Notes: generated by a model not told the origin, from the letters alone. Shown: positions 43,270-54,198, counted from the stretch's first letter. The stretch is DNA of 64,000 nucleotides from Aradus depressus (GCA_963662175.1 OY759217.1:14510562-14574561); one strand, 5' to 3'. Made by a program: numbers and translations.

Positions 43270-44040
43270 TATACAACTAAACCTTCATATATCGAACTTC
43301 TATATAATCGAAATTTCAATAGAAAAATGTTTCTATACATCGAACTATATATGTAATTTCAGAGATGAGAGGAAAAAAATGTCTATGATTTGGTAAGGTA
43401 GAAAAAGGATGACAAAGTCCGTAAGTTCTTAGAAGAGCACAAACTGAGTACTAAGGGATCCAGCGACTAAGTACAGCGGAAAACTGTTAGCGGCTTAAGT
43501 TGGCTACTAGTCTTCTACTCCATGAAACTCCCCTTCTACTGCATAGTGAGGTTTGCTTAGGTTTCAGTCATTTATTTCGTCTTATTTTTATTCCGAGCTT
43601 TATAAAAACGTAAGTAAATTGTTCTTGTTTTTTTTTTTTCGTTTCTTATTTTTTGTATATAATTTTATGACATATTCCATACATTCCATTAAATATACTC
43701 AAGGCTTTCAATACCGTAAATATACAAAAATGAAATATTAATTTTAAAAAAAATTAAATAGTACTATGTCAAAAAGAAAGTCATTGAGCATCGCGGAAAA
43801 AGTGGCATTTCTTTGAAAATTATTTTTCATCCCATCAATAAAATATGTATGTATTTTGTACATCGTTAATAAATCCATGTTCTACCTTCCTATTTTTTAT
43901 CAAAATATTTAAATAGTATCTATGTCGAAAAGAATTATGCTACAAATGATAATGAGAAAAAATCACGTTTCTATATATCGAATTTTTTTCTAAGGAACCG
44001 TCAACTTTGATATATACAATTCTGTTGATTTCTATTATTA
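43270..44040 (+). mobile_element. pogo/Tigger-like transposon remnant
   Basis: The left part CCTTCATATATCGAACTTCT then ATATAATCGAAATTTC resembles pogo-type TIRs (AACCTC.ATATATCGAA, from memory). The right part, reversed, gives TTCGATATATAGAAACG. Between them, at 43767-43814, the frame MSKRKSLSIAEKVAFL ends in a stop; this matches the start of CENP-B/pogo transposases (MSKRK.LS..EK...L). The rest of the transposase is degraded or deleted. Confidence 0.5.
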
Positions 44041-44811
44041 CTTTCATTTATTTCTCTTTTTCAAATTAATATTAATTTCATTTATTTATTTTATACTTTA
44101 TTCTCAATTATAGCTTTGTACCGATTTAACAAAATGAATGTATTGGTTATTTTATTTAGTTAATTTGTAGAGTCATTACAGTTCAGTTGATCTCTATTTT
44201 TGAATAATATAACATATTATGTTGATATTGTAATTATAATGGTCCCTGACTCATAGGGGGGATCCTTATAAACAATAAAATTATTATTATTGTAATGTTC
44301 CAATGGATATAATGGGAAGAAAACTGAGATTGTCTTCTTTGATCTTCGAATATGGACTACGTTATTGCTATGGTTATCTTTAGTATCTTAGATATTATAC
44401 GAGTAGAAATCGGAGACAGCCACGCTTTAGATTGGGATAACTTGCCCCCTTGTAACTCTTTGCAAGAAGATAATTCACAGGGAGTAGGTTGTCTCTTTCC
44501 AAACAATTTAGAGTAGAAACTTGGGAGTCGACAAAACTAATTAGAATTAGTCGAGTAGGTAACTATAAATCGGGGGAGACTGCTCTGTTCTGTTGCCATC
44601 AAGTGGGGGGCCACCCAAAAGGGGAGACTTCTTGTAATTGTCCCAACTCCACCAGGATCGGGACAAAGGCAAATCAGTAGATTAGATCTACCACAATTAT
44701 ACTTATCCAGGAGTAGCAAGTAGTGTTTCAACTATACTTAAGAGTAGACACCCTTCCTCCACGTACTTGCCATTTCAGAAATTGAGCTCTCAAACAGTAA
44801 ATTAGGAGAAA

Positions 44812-45105
44812 AAGATTCCTCAAGTTTTTGCTCTCCCTATAAAACCAATCAACCGTTTGGACTAAAAATATATATTGTTTACTTACATAAGAGCTTCTGA
44901 ATCCTCACACTAAATTTTGTGTCGATGCATTCATTACATGAACAGTTATTAGTGTTTTTGAGTCGGGCCCTCCTCCTTTCATCCCCATCTTCCCTTCGGC
45001 CAGTTTCGCGGAAGATTAATATGTACCGTCCTTATGGGGTTTTGAATTTAAATATAAAATTTCATGTCGATGTCATTACATCTGCAGTTATTGGGATGTT
45101 TCGTA
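44812..45105 (-). mobile_element. Family A repeat, ends missing
   Basis: TTTTTGCTCTCCCTATAAAA, CCAATCAACCGTTTGG, then GTGTCGATGCATTCATTACA and CCTTATGGGGTTTTGAATTT. Confidence 0.6.
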
Positions 45106-45492
45106 TGTTTTTTTTTTTGTTTTTTTTTGTAAATTAATTTTTATTTTGAGACCGAAGTCCTCTAAGAATACATACATACCGAGTCAAAGAGAAAGGAGCA
45201 ACACAATAAAATATCAGTTAGCCCTAAAAAGAATAAGAAACAAAACAAGAAAAACTTAAATTAGTGCTTCTGTGGAGAGTATCGTACAATAATAAATATG
45301 CATATAAATAGATTTAAAAAATAGATAAATATTTAAATAAACACCTTAACTAAATGAAAAATAGATATATAGTACAAATGCAAAAAATAGATATATTAAA
45401 AAGAGGACGATGTCCAGACGGTTTGAAATAATTTCACAGGATGTCAAATATAAGGTAGTCTGACCTCTCACAGATTTTTATTGGTAGTAATA

Positions 45493-45530
45493 GCTAGCCG
45501 GCTTTCGAGGTTTCCCTCATCATCAGGCAG
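45493..45530 (-). ncRNA. Hammerhead-like motif, left arm
   Basis: Mirror of the motif at 45791-45826: on the minus strand CTGATGA, T, GAGG-GAAA-CCTC, GAAA, GCCGGC, TA. Confidence 0.4.
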
Positions 45531-45790
45531 TCTGATAAAAAATTAAAAATTTGAATAAAACTAAATAATATAATAAAAATAAATAAATAACAATCTAAAA
45601 CATTAACAATTTAAAATATCATGGATGGGGACAGACGAGTTATTCCTGTCCACCATCTGAGTCACAACTCGAGGAATACTCGTCTGTCCCCATCCATGAT
45701 ATTTAAAATTGTTAATGTTTTAGATTGTTATTTATTTATTTTATTATATTATTTAGTTTTATTCAAAATTTTTTAATTTTTTATCAGACT

Positions 45791-45826
45791 GCCTGATGAT
45801 GAGGGAAACCTCGAAAGCCGGCTAGC
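45791..45826 (+). ncRNA. Hammerhead-like motif, right arm
   Basis: CTGATGA (45793-45799), an extra T, GAGG-GAAA-CCTC (4-bp stem II closed by a GAAA tetraloop), GAAA (45813-45816), the palindrome GCCGGC, then TA. The two-base change relative to the 27.9-kb copy (CTC to CCTC) extends stem II, which suggests selection on pairing, or chance. Confidence 0.45.
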
Positions 45827-46202
45827 TATTACTACCAATAAAAATCTGTGAGAGGTCAGACTATCTTATATTTGACATCCTGTGAAATAATCACTTCTCA
45901 CTACATCAGCCATCTTCATATTGTTTGAAATAATATTGATTTAAGAGAAACAGATGTAATAATAAAATTAAGTGAATAAATAAACTAAATAAAAAGATAG
46001 TAAGAATTGATGGTAAATGTAGGAGGAAGGGGATGAAAAGACAATCGGAGGGAGAGGATTGATTGTCAAGAGGAATTAGAACAGAGAGGATTTGAAGGAA
46101 GCCATGGAAGGAGTGACGGACATGGGAGGCAGGAGGTTTGTTGAGAGAGGAGGCCTGGACAAGGAACGAGTTGTGGAAGGCAGAGGAGCGACGGGATGGG
46201 GT

Positions 46203-46312
46203 GGTTCTAGGTACACATATAAAATTTCGTGTCGATACGTTCATTATATCGGGAGTTGTCGTGTACAGAGACACACTCACACACACAGTTTTCATTTTTG
46301 GAGTCATTTTCA
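46203..46312 (-). mobile_element. Family A fragment
   Basis: GGTTCTAGGTACACATATAA, ATTTCGTGTCGATACGTTCA and the ACACACTCACACACACAG segment. Confidence 0.55.
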
Positions 46313-47032
46313 TGCTTAGCAATTATATCAGTAGATTGCTATTAAGGAGAATGGATCGAGCAATCACGAATATATTATAGTTTAAGCAATGTCATTCCAA
46401 TTTATAAAGATTAATAATCTATTTGGCAAGCCCAAACTGCAATGAAATAACTATTAAGCTTTAATTTTCCATCTCAACAGAAATATTCCTTTCTGTTAAT
46501 CCCCTAGAGTGTGATGCAAAAGTAACAGTTTTAAGAAACCTTATCAGTATATTTTACTTCTCTATATGCGCAATATAACGCTAGTTTGCTCGAAATCGTA
46601 CTTGAAATATTTTTTTTTTCTTTCTGCAGTAAACCCATACTTGAATTTAAAATGCAAAGCCTTCTTGAGTCGGAATAGAAATAGTTTTTATAGTTAATCT
46701 AAAAAAACTACTTTGAAAACTTCTCTCCGAGTTCACGTATAGAATGTCATCTTCCGCATAACTCCAACCTCACAATATCTACTATATGAACTCTGGTCGA
46801 GGGAGGGGGGGAGACCCATTTGAGGGGAAAGTTTCATCCTGAATGGTACAATGACGAGGTGGGCAAGATTTTTCTAGGATTTTTCCAAAATGGAGGTTAG
46901 GAAATAATCACCTTCAATTAAAACTTAGCCAACAAATTACAGTGAGTGGAGGAAGGTGGAGGGGGAGCTCTGATTGCCGCCAAGGGGAGACTAGCACTGA
47001 AGTAACTTTGTTGAGGAAGGAAGAGAGGTCTA
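46313..47032. other. Unassigned DNA
   Basis: No recognised gene or repeat. An acceptor-like TTTCTTTCTGCAG at 46617-46629 precedes a 15-codon open stretch, too short to call. Confidence 0.45.
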
Positions 47033-47510
47033 ACAAGCTCAATACTCAATACCTGCAGGGAACAGAGCTCATTGACTCCAATCATTCAAGACAAGTTCAA
47101 CTCTAAAGAACTCAATATCTACTGGAACCGAGTTCGAACATATAATGTTTATTCGATGGAAATGGAGCCATTGACCCTAATCATTCAATACTTGTTCGAC
47201 ACTAATAGAACGCGATCTTCTGCCCGTAGTAACCCGTTCGAAACCTGTTGGAAACAGAGCTTCTTGACTTCAATCATTTAATATTAGTTGAACTCAAAAG
47301 AACAACTCAATATCGGGGGGGAACGGAGTTCATTAAGTCTGTTTCACTATTAGTTCGAATTATGATGGGAGCCGAGCTCATTGGCTCAAATCATTCGGTG
47401 CTAATGAACTCAATCAATACCCACAGGAACCGAGGACATTATGTCTATTCATTCAATATTAGTTCGAATCTTGATGGGAAAGGCGCTGAATAAAATCATT
47501 CATTAAATAC
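47033..47510 (+). repeat. Degenerate minisatellite, about 8 units of 35-90 bp
   Basis: A motif GGAACCGAGCTCATTGACTC then AATCATTCAATATTAGTTCG recurs at about 47058, 47119, 47158, 47250, 47319, 47366, 47424 and 47474 with many changes and variable spacing. The frames across it are not conserved between units. Confidence 0.7.
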
Positions 47511-47689
47511 TTTGTAATCTCTGGGTCATAGATAGTTAACGTTGTTAAATATTTTCCCAATCCGACCGACTTATTTCATTTTCACTTCTCCAGCTATTGG
47601 CTCGTGTAACAACGGAAGAATGTCTTTTTGTCTCTGATCCCTTTATAGGGATCACGAAGTCGAGTATCTAACAAGATACCACTCGATAA

Positions 47690-47795
47690 GGAAATATATC
47701 TTTAAAATTGGTCTTGTTCCGCATCCTTTCTGTAGAAGATGTGAAATGATGGAAGAAACCACTCTATGCTAAAACATCCTGTCTGAATGCGGTGC
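47690..47795 (+). mobile_element. LINE zinc-knuckle fragment
   Basis: Reads IFKIGLVPHPFCRRCEMMEE, TTLC, stop, NILSECGA. The order IGLV....C..C...EET..H-like..L.EC is the C-terminal zinc knuckle of I/R1/Jockey-type LINE ORF2. One stop replaces the expected His region. It ends where SINE1 begins. Confidence 0.5.
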
Positions 47796-48105
47796 TTAAT
47801 CACACCTCTCGATACAGTCATTGATAGCGTTCTTGCCTTCTGAGCTCAAGATCGCGGGTTCGAATACCGGCCGAGGTCATTACGTTTCTTATATGGGAGG
47901 TGAAAAAACCTTGAAGACGCTGTCCTACGGATGAGACGTTAAGCGATAGCCCCGAGCTTCTACGATGTCAGATAGTCGTTCGAATTCCCTGGCCTAGGTG
48001 AATAAACCTGGGCAGGCTCAGATTAGGGCCGACAAAAGAGCACTTGGGTAGTAGGTGATATGATCTCGTAGTTAAAGCCCGGGCATGAGTCAAAATAACT
48101 AACAC
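47796..48105 (+). mobile_element. SINE1, near full length, diverged
   Basis: Head remnant GCGTTCTTGCCTTCTGAGC, B box GGTTCGAATACCGGCCG, body and tail AAAATAACTAACACC. More diverged than the 36-kb copy. Confidence 0.8.
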
Positions 48106-49020
48106 CTCTTGATGAAGAATCTTTCTGCGATTTCTGCGCTTTATTGAAGAGTTAGGAGGAGTATGTAATTAAATAGTAGCAGGGGGCCTTTTGCTTTGGA
48201 TAACATGGGTACGAAACCCACCCCTGCAATTAGTCAATCCCCAGCTATTAGTAGTTTTCAAATTTCAATAGCAAAAATACGAGAATTTAAGCACGCATTT
48301 TGAACTTCATATAAATATTTCGGAGTGGAGTTGTGAAATCCTTCATTTAAGCTGGCAATCCTATTAGTGCATCTGACCCCATCATTCGTTGAATCGAAAT
48401 GTAATCAAGCTTTTCGGGGAGGCTTGGACCCAAATTTGCATGAATTCAAAATAACAATCTGTGCAATCAGGGCTTCTAATCTATAGCCAAGAACGATCGG
48501 GCTCTTCCTCCCGCCATAAGGGATGTATTTTTAATGTTAAAATAAAACTGCAATCAGGCAGGCAACCAACCTAAGCAAAATTTACAAAATGGTGAAATAA
48601 AACATTGCAGTAAAACCAAGAGTTGAACATTACTTTCCCATAGAGTGCTCAGTGGGCTTCGCTAAGTTTGAGCACCCAATAAAATTTAGTAATTTATTCT
48701 AGCAGCGATGTTAGCAAGGCTCTTTATACTTATTTTAAATAAAGGTTCTTATTATTATTTTTTTATTTATGAACAAATGTCAACTAGATATGATGTGCAT
48801 AAGGATTTTTCAAATGTTTCCGAATCATAGGTTAGGTTTTAGAAGAGGAGGACATCTAGCAAGTTAGTTTGAGATGCATCTATGCATTTAGCAAGCTTTA
48901 GACCTCATTCTTCTCGGCCTGAGTGAAGTTAGCACATTATTCTTTTTTTCAAGATTTTTATGATCAGATGCAACGATTTGACCTACAAAACCTTAAAAAT
49001 GACAAAAAGCTCGAACGTTT
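48106..49020. other. Unassigned DNA
   Basis: No recognised gene or repeat. Confidence 0.45.
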
Positions 49021-49128
49021 TTGAAGGTGATAACTCCGAATACATTGAATTTATCGATACGAAATATATGAAACGAGAAGTCTTTGATTAAGACGTCTAT
49101 CATTTTTCAGTCAAATCGACCAAATAGG
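49021..49128 (+). mobile_element. Family A module fragment
   Basis: GATAACTCCGAATACATTGA, TTTATCGATACGAAAT, then TTTTCAGTCAAATCGACC. It is cut by SINE1. Confidence 0.5.
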
Positions 49129-49129
49129 T

Positions 49130-49436
49130 TGCCCGGGCTCCAACTACTAGGTCTTATCGCCTACTACAAGAGCGCTGTTTCGTTGCTCTGGGGTACAGGA
49201 GCCCGACTCTACTATGGAACCCCTAAATTTTGCCTCCCCTAAATTTTTATTCACATAGCGTAGGGGTCTTTAACGAATCCCTGACATCGCACTGGCTCGG
49301 GACCATCGCTTAACATCCCATCCGCTTAAGTTTATTTTACCTCCCAGATAAAATAAACTAGAGGCTTCGGCCGGGTTTCGAACCCACAGTTTTGAGCTCA
49401 GAAGGCAAGCACGCATATCACTGAGCTATGCTAAAT
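49130..49436 (-). mobile_element. SINE1, near full length
   Basis: From GCCCGGGCTCCAACTACTAG to the head GGCAAGCACGCATATCACTG in reverse. The GAAGGACGGCGTG part is deleted and the last bases of the A box are lost. Confidence 0.85.
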
Positions 49437-50274
49437 TCCCGAAATTGTTGAACTCTGGTTAAATGACAATTCATTATAATTGAAATAACATTTTTTTAAA
49501 TAAATAAAAAATATGTAATTCTCAATCTTTTAGTTCATGTAGCCTCCGAAAATGTTTAAATTAGACGAAAAGTACCCTGGATGATTTTTTTTTTAAGTCT
49601 CCCCATATTGTCAAGATTTCCTGTAGGTTCGTGACACTTCACAGCAAGTGCTTCAGGGGATTAAAAATGTACAACCCCGAAATACCGGGATCGAATAATT
49701 GCATACGTAACATATAACCTTCGCTAACCGCAGCAGTTGATGTAACGTAAAACTGAGAAACCAGGACTTTTTTTAGACTTTTCAAGATATAATTATTTCA
49801 CTGAATTTCCATCTCATCTAAATCCTTGAGGCTCCCTCTAAGAAAATAACCATTATACATAAGGATATGCCCTTTTGTGAACCATCTTAATTAAAATGTG
49901 TAGTGTTCATTAGGCAGCTACTAACGACAACATGCTCCCAGGAGCATAGATAATTTTTTTTTCTGGCTTTCAGCCATGTTGGTGGAGCAGAGGGGAGAGG
50001 TTTGCCCTGTACGAGTTTAGCCTTTTCGGTACTTCAGTTCACACTGGATCAAATACAGGCCAGAAAGTTTCTTCATGGACGGAATGAGAAAATGGATAGA
50101 GTTTTGGGAAAATTGTGTCACACTTAAAGGTTGACATGAAGAATAATAGACATGTAAGTTTGAAATAAAATAATTTTACTGAATTTCCGAAGGGAATATT
50201 TAAATTGTAACGCGTGACAGCGAATTTTAAAATATGCTATTTTTTTATATTATTGTTTGAAAAAATGTAAAATG
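49437..50274. other. Unassigned DNA with a short family B end
   Basis: 50180-50245 (AATATTTAAATTGTAACGCG) resembles the family B stretch near 7985. The rest is unrecognised. Confidence 0.4.
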
Positions 50275-50510
50275 GGAATGCTAAATTTTGCCTACCTAGA
50301 TATATTCACTTTTGTGGGTCTTTAATATGTGCCTGACATCGCACAGGCTCGTGATCATCGCTTAACGTCCCATCCGAAGAATGGCATGCTCAAGTTTTTT
50401 TCACCCCCCACATAAAAAACCTAAGAGCCTCGGTCAGATTACGAACCCGCGATTTTGAACTCAGTAGGCTAGCACGCTGCCTCTGAACTATCAGCCCTCC
50501 ATTTTTATTT
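50275..50510 (-). mobile_element. SINE1 lacking its tail
   Basis: TGGGAATGCTAAATTTTGCC to GAACCCGCGATTTTGAACTC and GAACTATCAGCCCTCC in reverse. The head forms the left arm of the palindrome 50483-50673. Confidence 0.75.
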
Positions 50511-50543
50511 TTGATAGTTTGAAAAAATAATTAGATACACAGA

Positions 50544-50604
<61 letters not shown>

Positions 50605-50673
50605 AATAATTATATATGTATCTAATTATTTTTTCAAACTATCAATAATAAAAATGGGGGGCTGGTAGCTCAG
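50483..50673. repeat. AT-centred palindrome containing a SINE1 head
   Basis: Left arm 50483-50535 (CTGAACTATCAGCCCTCCAT to TTGAAAAAATAATTAGATAC) and right arm 50621-50673 are inverted copies with a few mismatches. The centre is an (AT) run at 50550-50602. The right arm thus carries 17 bp of SINE1 head in the opposite orientation with no SINE1 body behind it. Confidence 0.85.
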
Positions 50674-50849
50674 ATATATATATGTATATTTGATAATTAT
50701 ATTATGGAATAGTCGATATACGTAAAACAAATATAGGAGACGTAAACGAATTCTCTTTTGTCAATTATATGAACAAAATTAAGTAACAAAATATCTGAGG
50801 AGACCATAAATAACATGTCTTTTGTATTTCCACTACATTTTTACGGGTC

Positions 50850-51064
50850 ACTTCCCCTTCCCCTTCCCCTCCTTCCTTCCTCCTCCTCCCCTCCTCCTCC
50901 TCCTCCTCCTTCCCCCTCATCCTTCCCCTCCTCCTTCCACCTCCTCCTTCCCCCCTCCTCCTTCCTCCTCCTCCTCCCCTCCTCCTTCCTCCTCCTCCTT
51001 CCCCCTCCTTCCCCTCCTCCTTCCCCCTCCTCCTTCCCCCTCCTCCTTCCCCCTTCCCCTCCTC
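50850..51064 (+). repeat. Polypyrimidine (CCT/CTTCCC) tract
   Basis: About 215 bp almost free of purines on the plus strand, in units of CCT, CTTCCC and CCTCCT. It is mirror-like, so it could form triplex (H-DNA). The long frames in it are compositional. Confidence 0.95.
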
Positions 51065-51249
51065 TCAAATTCATTTCTTCATAATTTCAAACTGGCATTA
51101 ACTGGATTGGAAGACAGGATCAGTAGTATTACGCTCAACCTACAATGAACCAAAGAACCCCACATAATGCCGTAACTTTAATAGGCTATCTTATACCCAG
51201 TAATAACCAGTTTGAGGAGTGGGAGAAATAATTTTGAGAGGGAGGAGTG

Positions 51250-51250
<1 letters not shown>

Positions 51251-51280
<30 letters not shown>
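51251..51280 (+). repeat. Poly-G run (30 G)
   Basis: Uninterrupted 30 G inside the right arm of the family C copy. Confidence 0.95.
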
Positions 51281-51281
<1 letters not shown>

Positions 51282-51317
51282 ATGATCCATAAAAATGTAG
51301 CAGGTATAAGAAAGTCA

Positions 51318-51500
51318 TGTTATGGACAGATTATTGTATCGGGTAGGAACTTCATAAGGATGATATCTAATAATTTTCAGCGGAATCAGCCGAATGGAAG
51401 GACGCAATCAGAGGAGAGCTCAACTCAAAAACCACAATACCACCCAATGTAATGGATGTATTGACACAAAATTAAGTATGAGGATTCAGAAGAGTAATTT
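51318..51500 (+). mobile_element. Family A repeat, ends missing
   Basis: AACTTCATAAGGATGATATC, ATTTTCAGCGGAATCAGCCG and AAGTATGAGGATTCAGAAG. Confidence 0.55.
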
Positions 51501-51751
51501 TTTGTTCTACGCACTCAACATGTACTTCATATTTGTGGAACATAGCACGTGATTACAGAAAGGACGCGGCAGAATATACAAAAAATGCAATAACGTAAAT
51601 TATTCAAGATCTCTTGTTTGTGTTTCATTGAAACACTTGATGTACATGTTCAAAACAGTGCCGATAAACAATTTGTGATGTTGCCAAGACACATTTAGAT
51701 ATTATCCACAACATTTTGAATTAAGTTCATAGATCTTCGTTATACCAAAAT

Positions 51752-52058
51752 AGTTAGTTATTGTGACTCATTACAAGTCTTTAACTACCAGGTCATATCG
51801 TCTATTACCAGAGCTCTCTGGTGGACATGAGCCCGACTCTACTGAAGGAGTCCTAAATTTTGCCTACCCAGGTTGTATTCACGTAGGGTATGGGTTATAA
51901 CGAGTAGCTGACATACAGGCTCGGGAACATCGCTTAACGTCCGACTGCTCAAGGTTTTTCCCCTCGCAGATAAAGAACGTAAAGGCCTGAGCCGGTGTCG
52001 AACCAACGATGTTGAGCTCAGAAGGCAAGCATGCTCTGAGCTACTGACGCTCTCCTTA
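51752..52058 (-). mobile_element. SINE1, near full length
   Basis: Tail AGTTAGTTATTGTGACTCAT; body with a deletion inside CCAGAG..CTCTGG; head GAGCTCAGAAGGCAAGCATG in reverse. Confidence 0.85.
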
Positions 52059-52184
52059 TTGCAAGACAATATTATAATGTATATTTAAAAAATTTAAGTT
52101 TTATCTGCACATATTGTCAGAATATTTTTTTTTTTTATTTGAACAGAAACCCTGTCGATACATCCACTCTATTGGGACAGACAG

Positions 52185-52560
52185 ATAGGACATTTGTACT
52201 TTCTTATACCAGAAGTATTGTAATCGTGCGAAAATCCGAGATCGAGGTTTCAACTGATTTTCACGTTTCAAGGTCCCCTGAATACGTTTTGACCATTTTC
52301 GCGATGATGTCTGTCTGTGCGAGTGTGTGTGTGTGATTGAAAAGTTGTGAGCTCTCTACCGCAAAAACGATTGTAGCTATGAATTTGGAATTAAAGGGTC
52401 ACATGTGCTATCTTCGGTCTGATTAGATTTAGCGTTATCTTGAGAGTAAACATTCTTATACCCAGTAATGCCAGTATGAAATAATTTTGAGAAGGGAGAA
52501 AGAGAGTGATCTGCAAGCGTGGTTTGTATAAGAAAGTCCTGTAATGGCCACATCACATTT
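52185..52560 (+). mobile_element. Family C MITE split by family B
   Basis: The left end ACTTTCTTATACCAGAAG stops at 52214. Family B text (AATCGTGCGAAAATCCGAG, AAACGATTGTAGCTATGAAT) fills 52215-52449. Family C resumes CTTATACCCAGTAATGCCAG and ends TTTGTATAAGAAAGTCCTG. Confidence 0.6.
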
Positions 52561-52870
52561 TTTTTTCTGTTTTGGAATCAGGAGGTTAGAAAATATGAAA
52601 ACTCAACATAAATTTCTGACCGATTACATACATAACTTCTAAGTATGGCGGGGGGGGGGGGGGGGGGGGGGGGGGGATGTAACACAAAAACACCAATAAT
52701 TGTCGGTGAATCTAACGACATGAAATTTTAAATTTAAATTCAAAACTTATTAAGTAATTGGTGGAATAGAGGAGGAACCTTAATTCAAAAATGCTAATAA
52801 CTGTCAATGAAATGATTATATGATTATACCACCATATTTTGTATAATGATTCTGAAGTGTCTGGAGTGAT
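52556..52870. mobile_element. Two family A pieces back to back, with a G run
   Basis: 52556-52648 is a minus-orientation end (TTTTGGAATCAGGAGG, GACCGATTACATACATAACT). From 52676 a plus-orientation module follows (ACACCAATAATTGTCGGTGA). A 27-G run (52650-52676) sits at the junction. Confidence 0.5.
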
Positions 52871-53307
52871 ACTTATTGAGTTTCCAAGGGTCGAGGACAC
52901 CGATACAATATTAGTTTTGTGTTCTATGCTTTCTTTCAAGGTTTGACTCTCTTTACAGATAGTAAAGTGAATGAAGATACTCTTAGCGGTGCTCAAACAT
53001 TCTTGAGTCGAGTAGTGTTTGTCCTGGTAAAAGTTGAGTGTGAACAATGCAGGTTGAGGTCGATCTGAGAGAGAGGGTGGGGAAGTGTGTCGCTATGTGA
53101 GGACTGTCCACCCCCTGAAGTGTGTCGACTGAGCTGAGAGTGTGTCGCTATGTCACCCCCTGTCTCTGGTCACCTCGCTTCTCTCCTCTTGGTTCAGCTT
53201 TACGACTCAAGTTACGATCCCTTCACTCTTCCTCCCTTCCGTTCTCTCTTACCAACACACTTGATGATACCAACACAATTAAGTTTCAGCTTCCCCATTA
53301 AAAAAAA

Positions 53308-53925
53308 AAATTTGTCGGTGAATCACGGATCATGTACTTCCCCAGCACGAATTAATAAATTACTTTTTTGCCCTCCCTTCAAAGTCAATCGACCTTTTAG
53401 GCTAAAACTCAATATTGGATTACATAGTGGCTTCTGAATCCTCATACCATTCATTAAATCGGCAGTTATTGGTTTTTTTGAGTTGAGCCCCCCTCTGATC
53501 CCCTCACTCTTTCGGCTGATTCCGCTGCAAATTACTAGGTGTCGTCCTTATAGGGCTTTGCATATACATATGAAATTTCATGTCAATATATTCATTACAA
53601 CGGTAGTTTTTAGAGTTTTTTTGTCAAGCGTCCCCCTAATCCTCTTTCCCCATTCATTCTATCAGGAGGTATCTTGTTCACAGACACACACACACAGAAA
53701 TCCCATATACTTTTTTTTTTGGATTTGTTCGATACATATTAGCTATGTCTCAATAGCGGTGTTATATTTAGTTATTTACGATATCCATGGCCCAGACAGG
53801 GAGCTCTATCTACGAAATAAAACTCTCTCCCGGACGGAATTCGAACCCGCAAACAATGTGACCAAAGCCCTAGCCTGCACGGCCACCATGGCTCCCTATA
53901 TACTTCGTACAGCCGTCCCCAGCAA
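53308..53925 (-). mobile_element. Family A repeat with nested SINE2
   Basis: TTGTCGGTGAATCACGGATC, two modules, ACAGACACACACACACAGAA, then interrupted at 53713-53892, resuming CTATATACTTCGTACAGCCG. Confidence 0.7.
53713..53892 (-). mobile_element. SINE2, a second tRNA-derived SINE
   Basis: The minus strand reads AGCCATGGTGGCCGTGCAGG (A-box region), TTTGCGGGTTCGAATTCCGT (B box), CCGGGAGAGAGTTTTATTTC, and ends in an A run. Flanks TCCCATATACTT (53701-53712) and TCCCTATATACTT (53893-53905) are a slightly decayed target duplication. It is a different family from SINE1: different head, body and a poly-A tail. Confidence 0.75.
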
Positions 53926-54030
53926 TACGAAGTTGTGTTGATGCACCTTGAACAAATGATTAACCATAATTTTTTAATATATTCATTGGTTTGCCATTTT
54001 TTAAATATATTTTTCTTTATTTATTTATTT

Positions 54031-54198
54031 TACTTCCCCAGCTGTACGAAGTATAGAGGAATTTATGTAATCGGTCAGATATTGATGGGGTACAATGAAT
54101 GTATCGACACGAAATTTAGTATGAGGGTTCAAAAGCCCCTATGTTAACTATAGATTTTTAGAGGGGAGTACACTGCCGATAATTCTTCGACTATTCTT
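54031..54198 (+). mobile_element. Family A minimal copy
   Basis: About 165 bp with both ends: CTTCCCCAGCTGTACGAAGT and AGTACACTGCCGATAATTCT. It is the plus-orientation counterpart of 37466-37637. Confidence 0.75.

Larger units (their letters stand above)
45431..45888 (+). mobile_element. 458-bp palindromic PLE-like element
   Basis: The left arm 45431-45640 and right arm 45678-45888 are inverted copies, over 95% identical by eye, around a 37-bp spacer. Outer ends ATTTCACAGGATGTCAAATA. Each arm carries a hammerhead-like motif, so the two motifs point outwards. The right arm is collinear with the 27.75-28.0 kb piece. This is consistent with an inverted pair of PLE terminal repeats without the coding body. 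The near identity of the arms suggests recent formation or gene conversion. Confidence 0.65.
50815..51320 (+). mobile_element. Family C MITE with expanded arms
   Basis: Left end CTTTTGTATTTCCACTACAT then TTTTACGGGTCAC; centre TTTCAAACTGGCATTAACTG and ACCCAGTAATAACCAGTTTG; right end AAAAATGTAGCAGGTATAAG then AAAGTC. The C/T-rich part of the left arm has become a ~215-bp CCT tract and the matching part of the right arm a 30-G run. Confidence 0.7.

Noticed and set aside
50815..51148. Long Pro/Ser-rich and Gly/Glu-rich frames on both strands
   Set aside because: They are translations of the CCT tract inside a family C arm.
53483..53941. 152-codon frame, longest forward frame nearby
   Set aside because: It runs through family A into SINE2 on the antisense side. 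There is no coherent protein.
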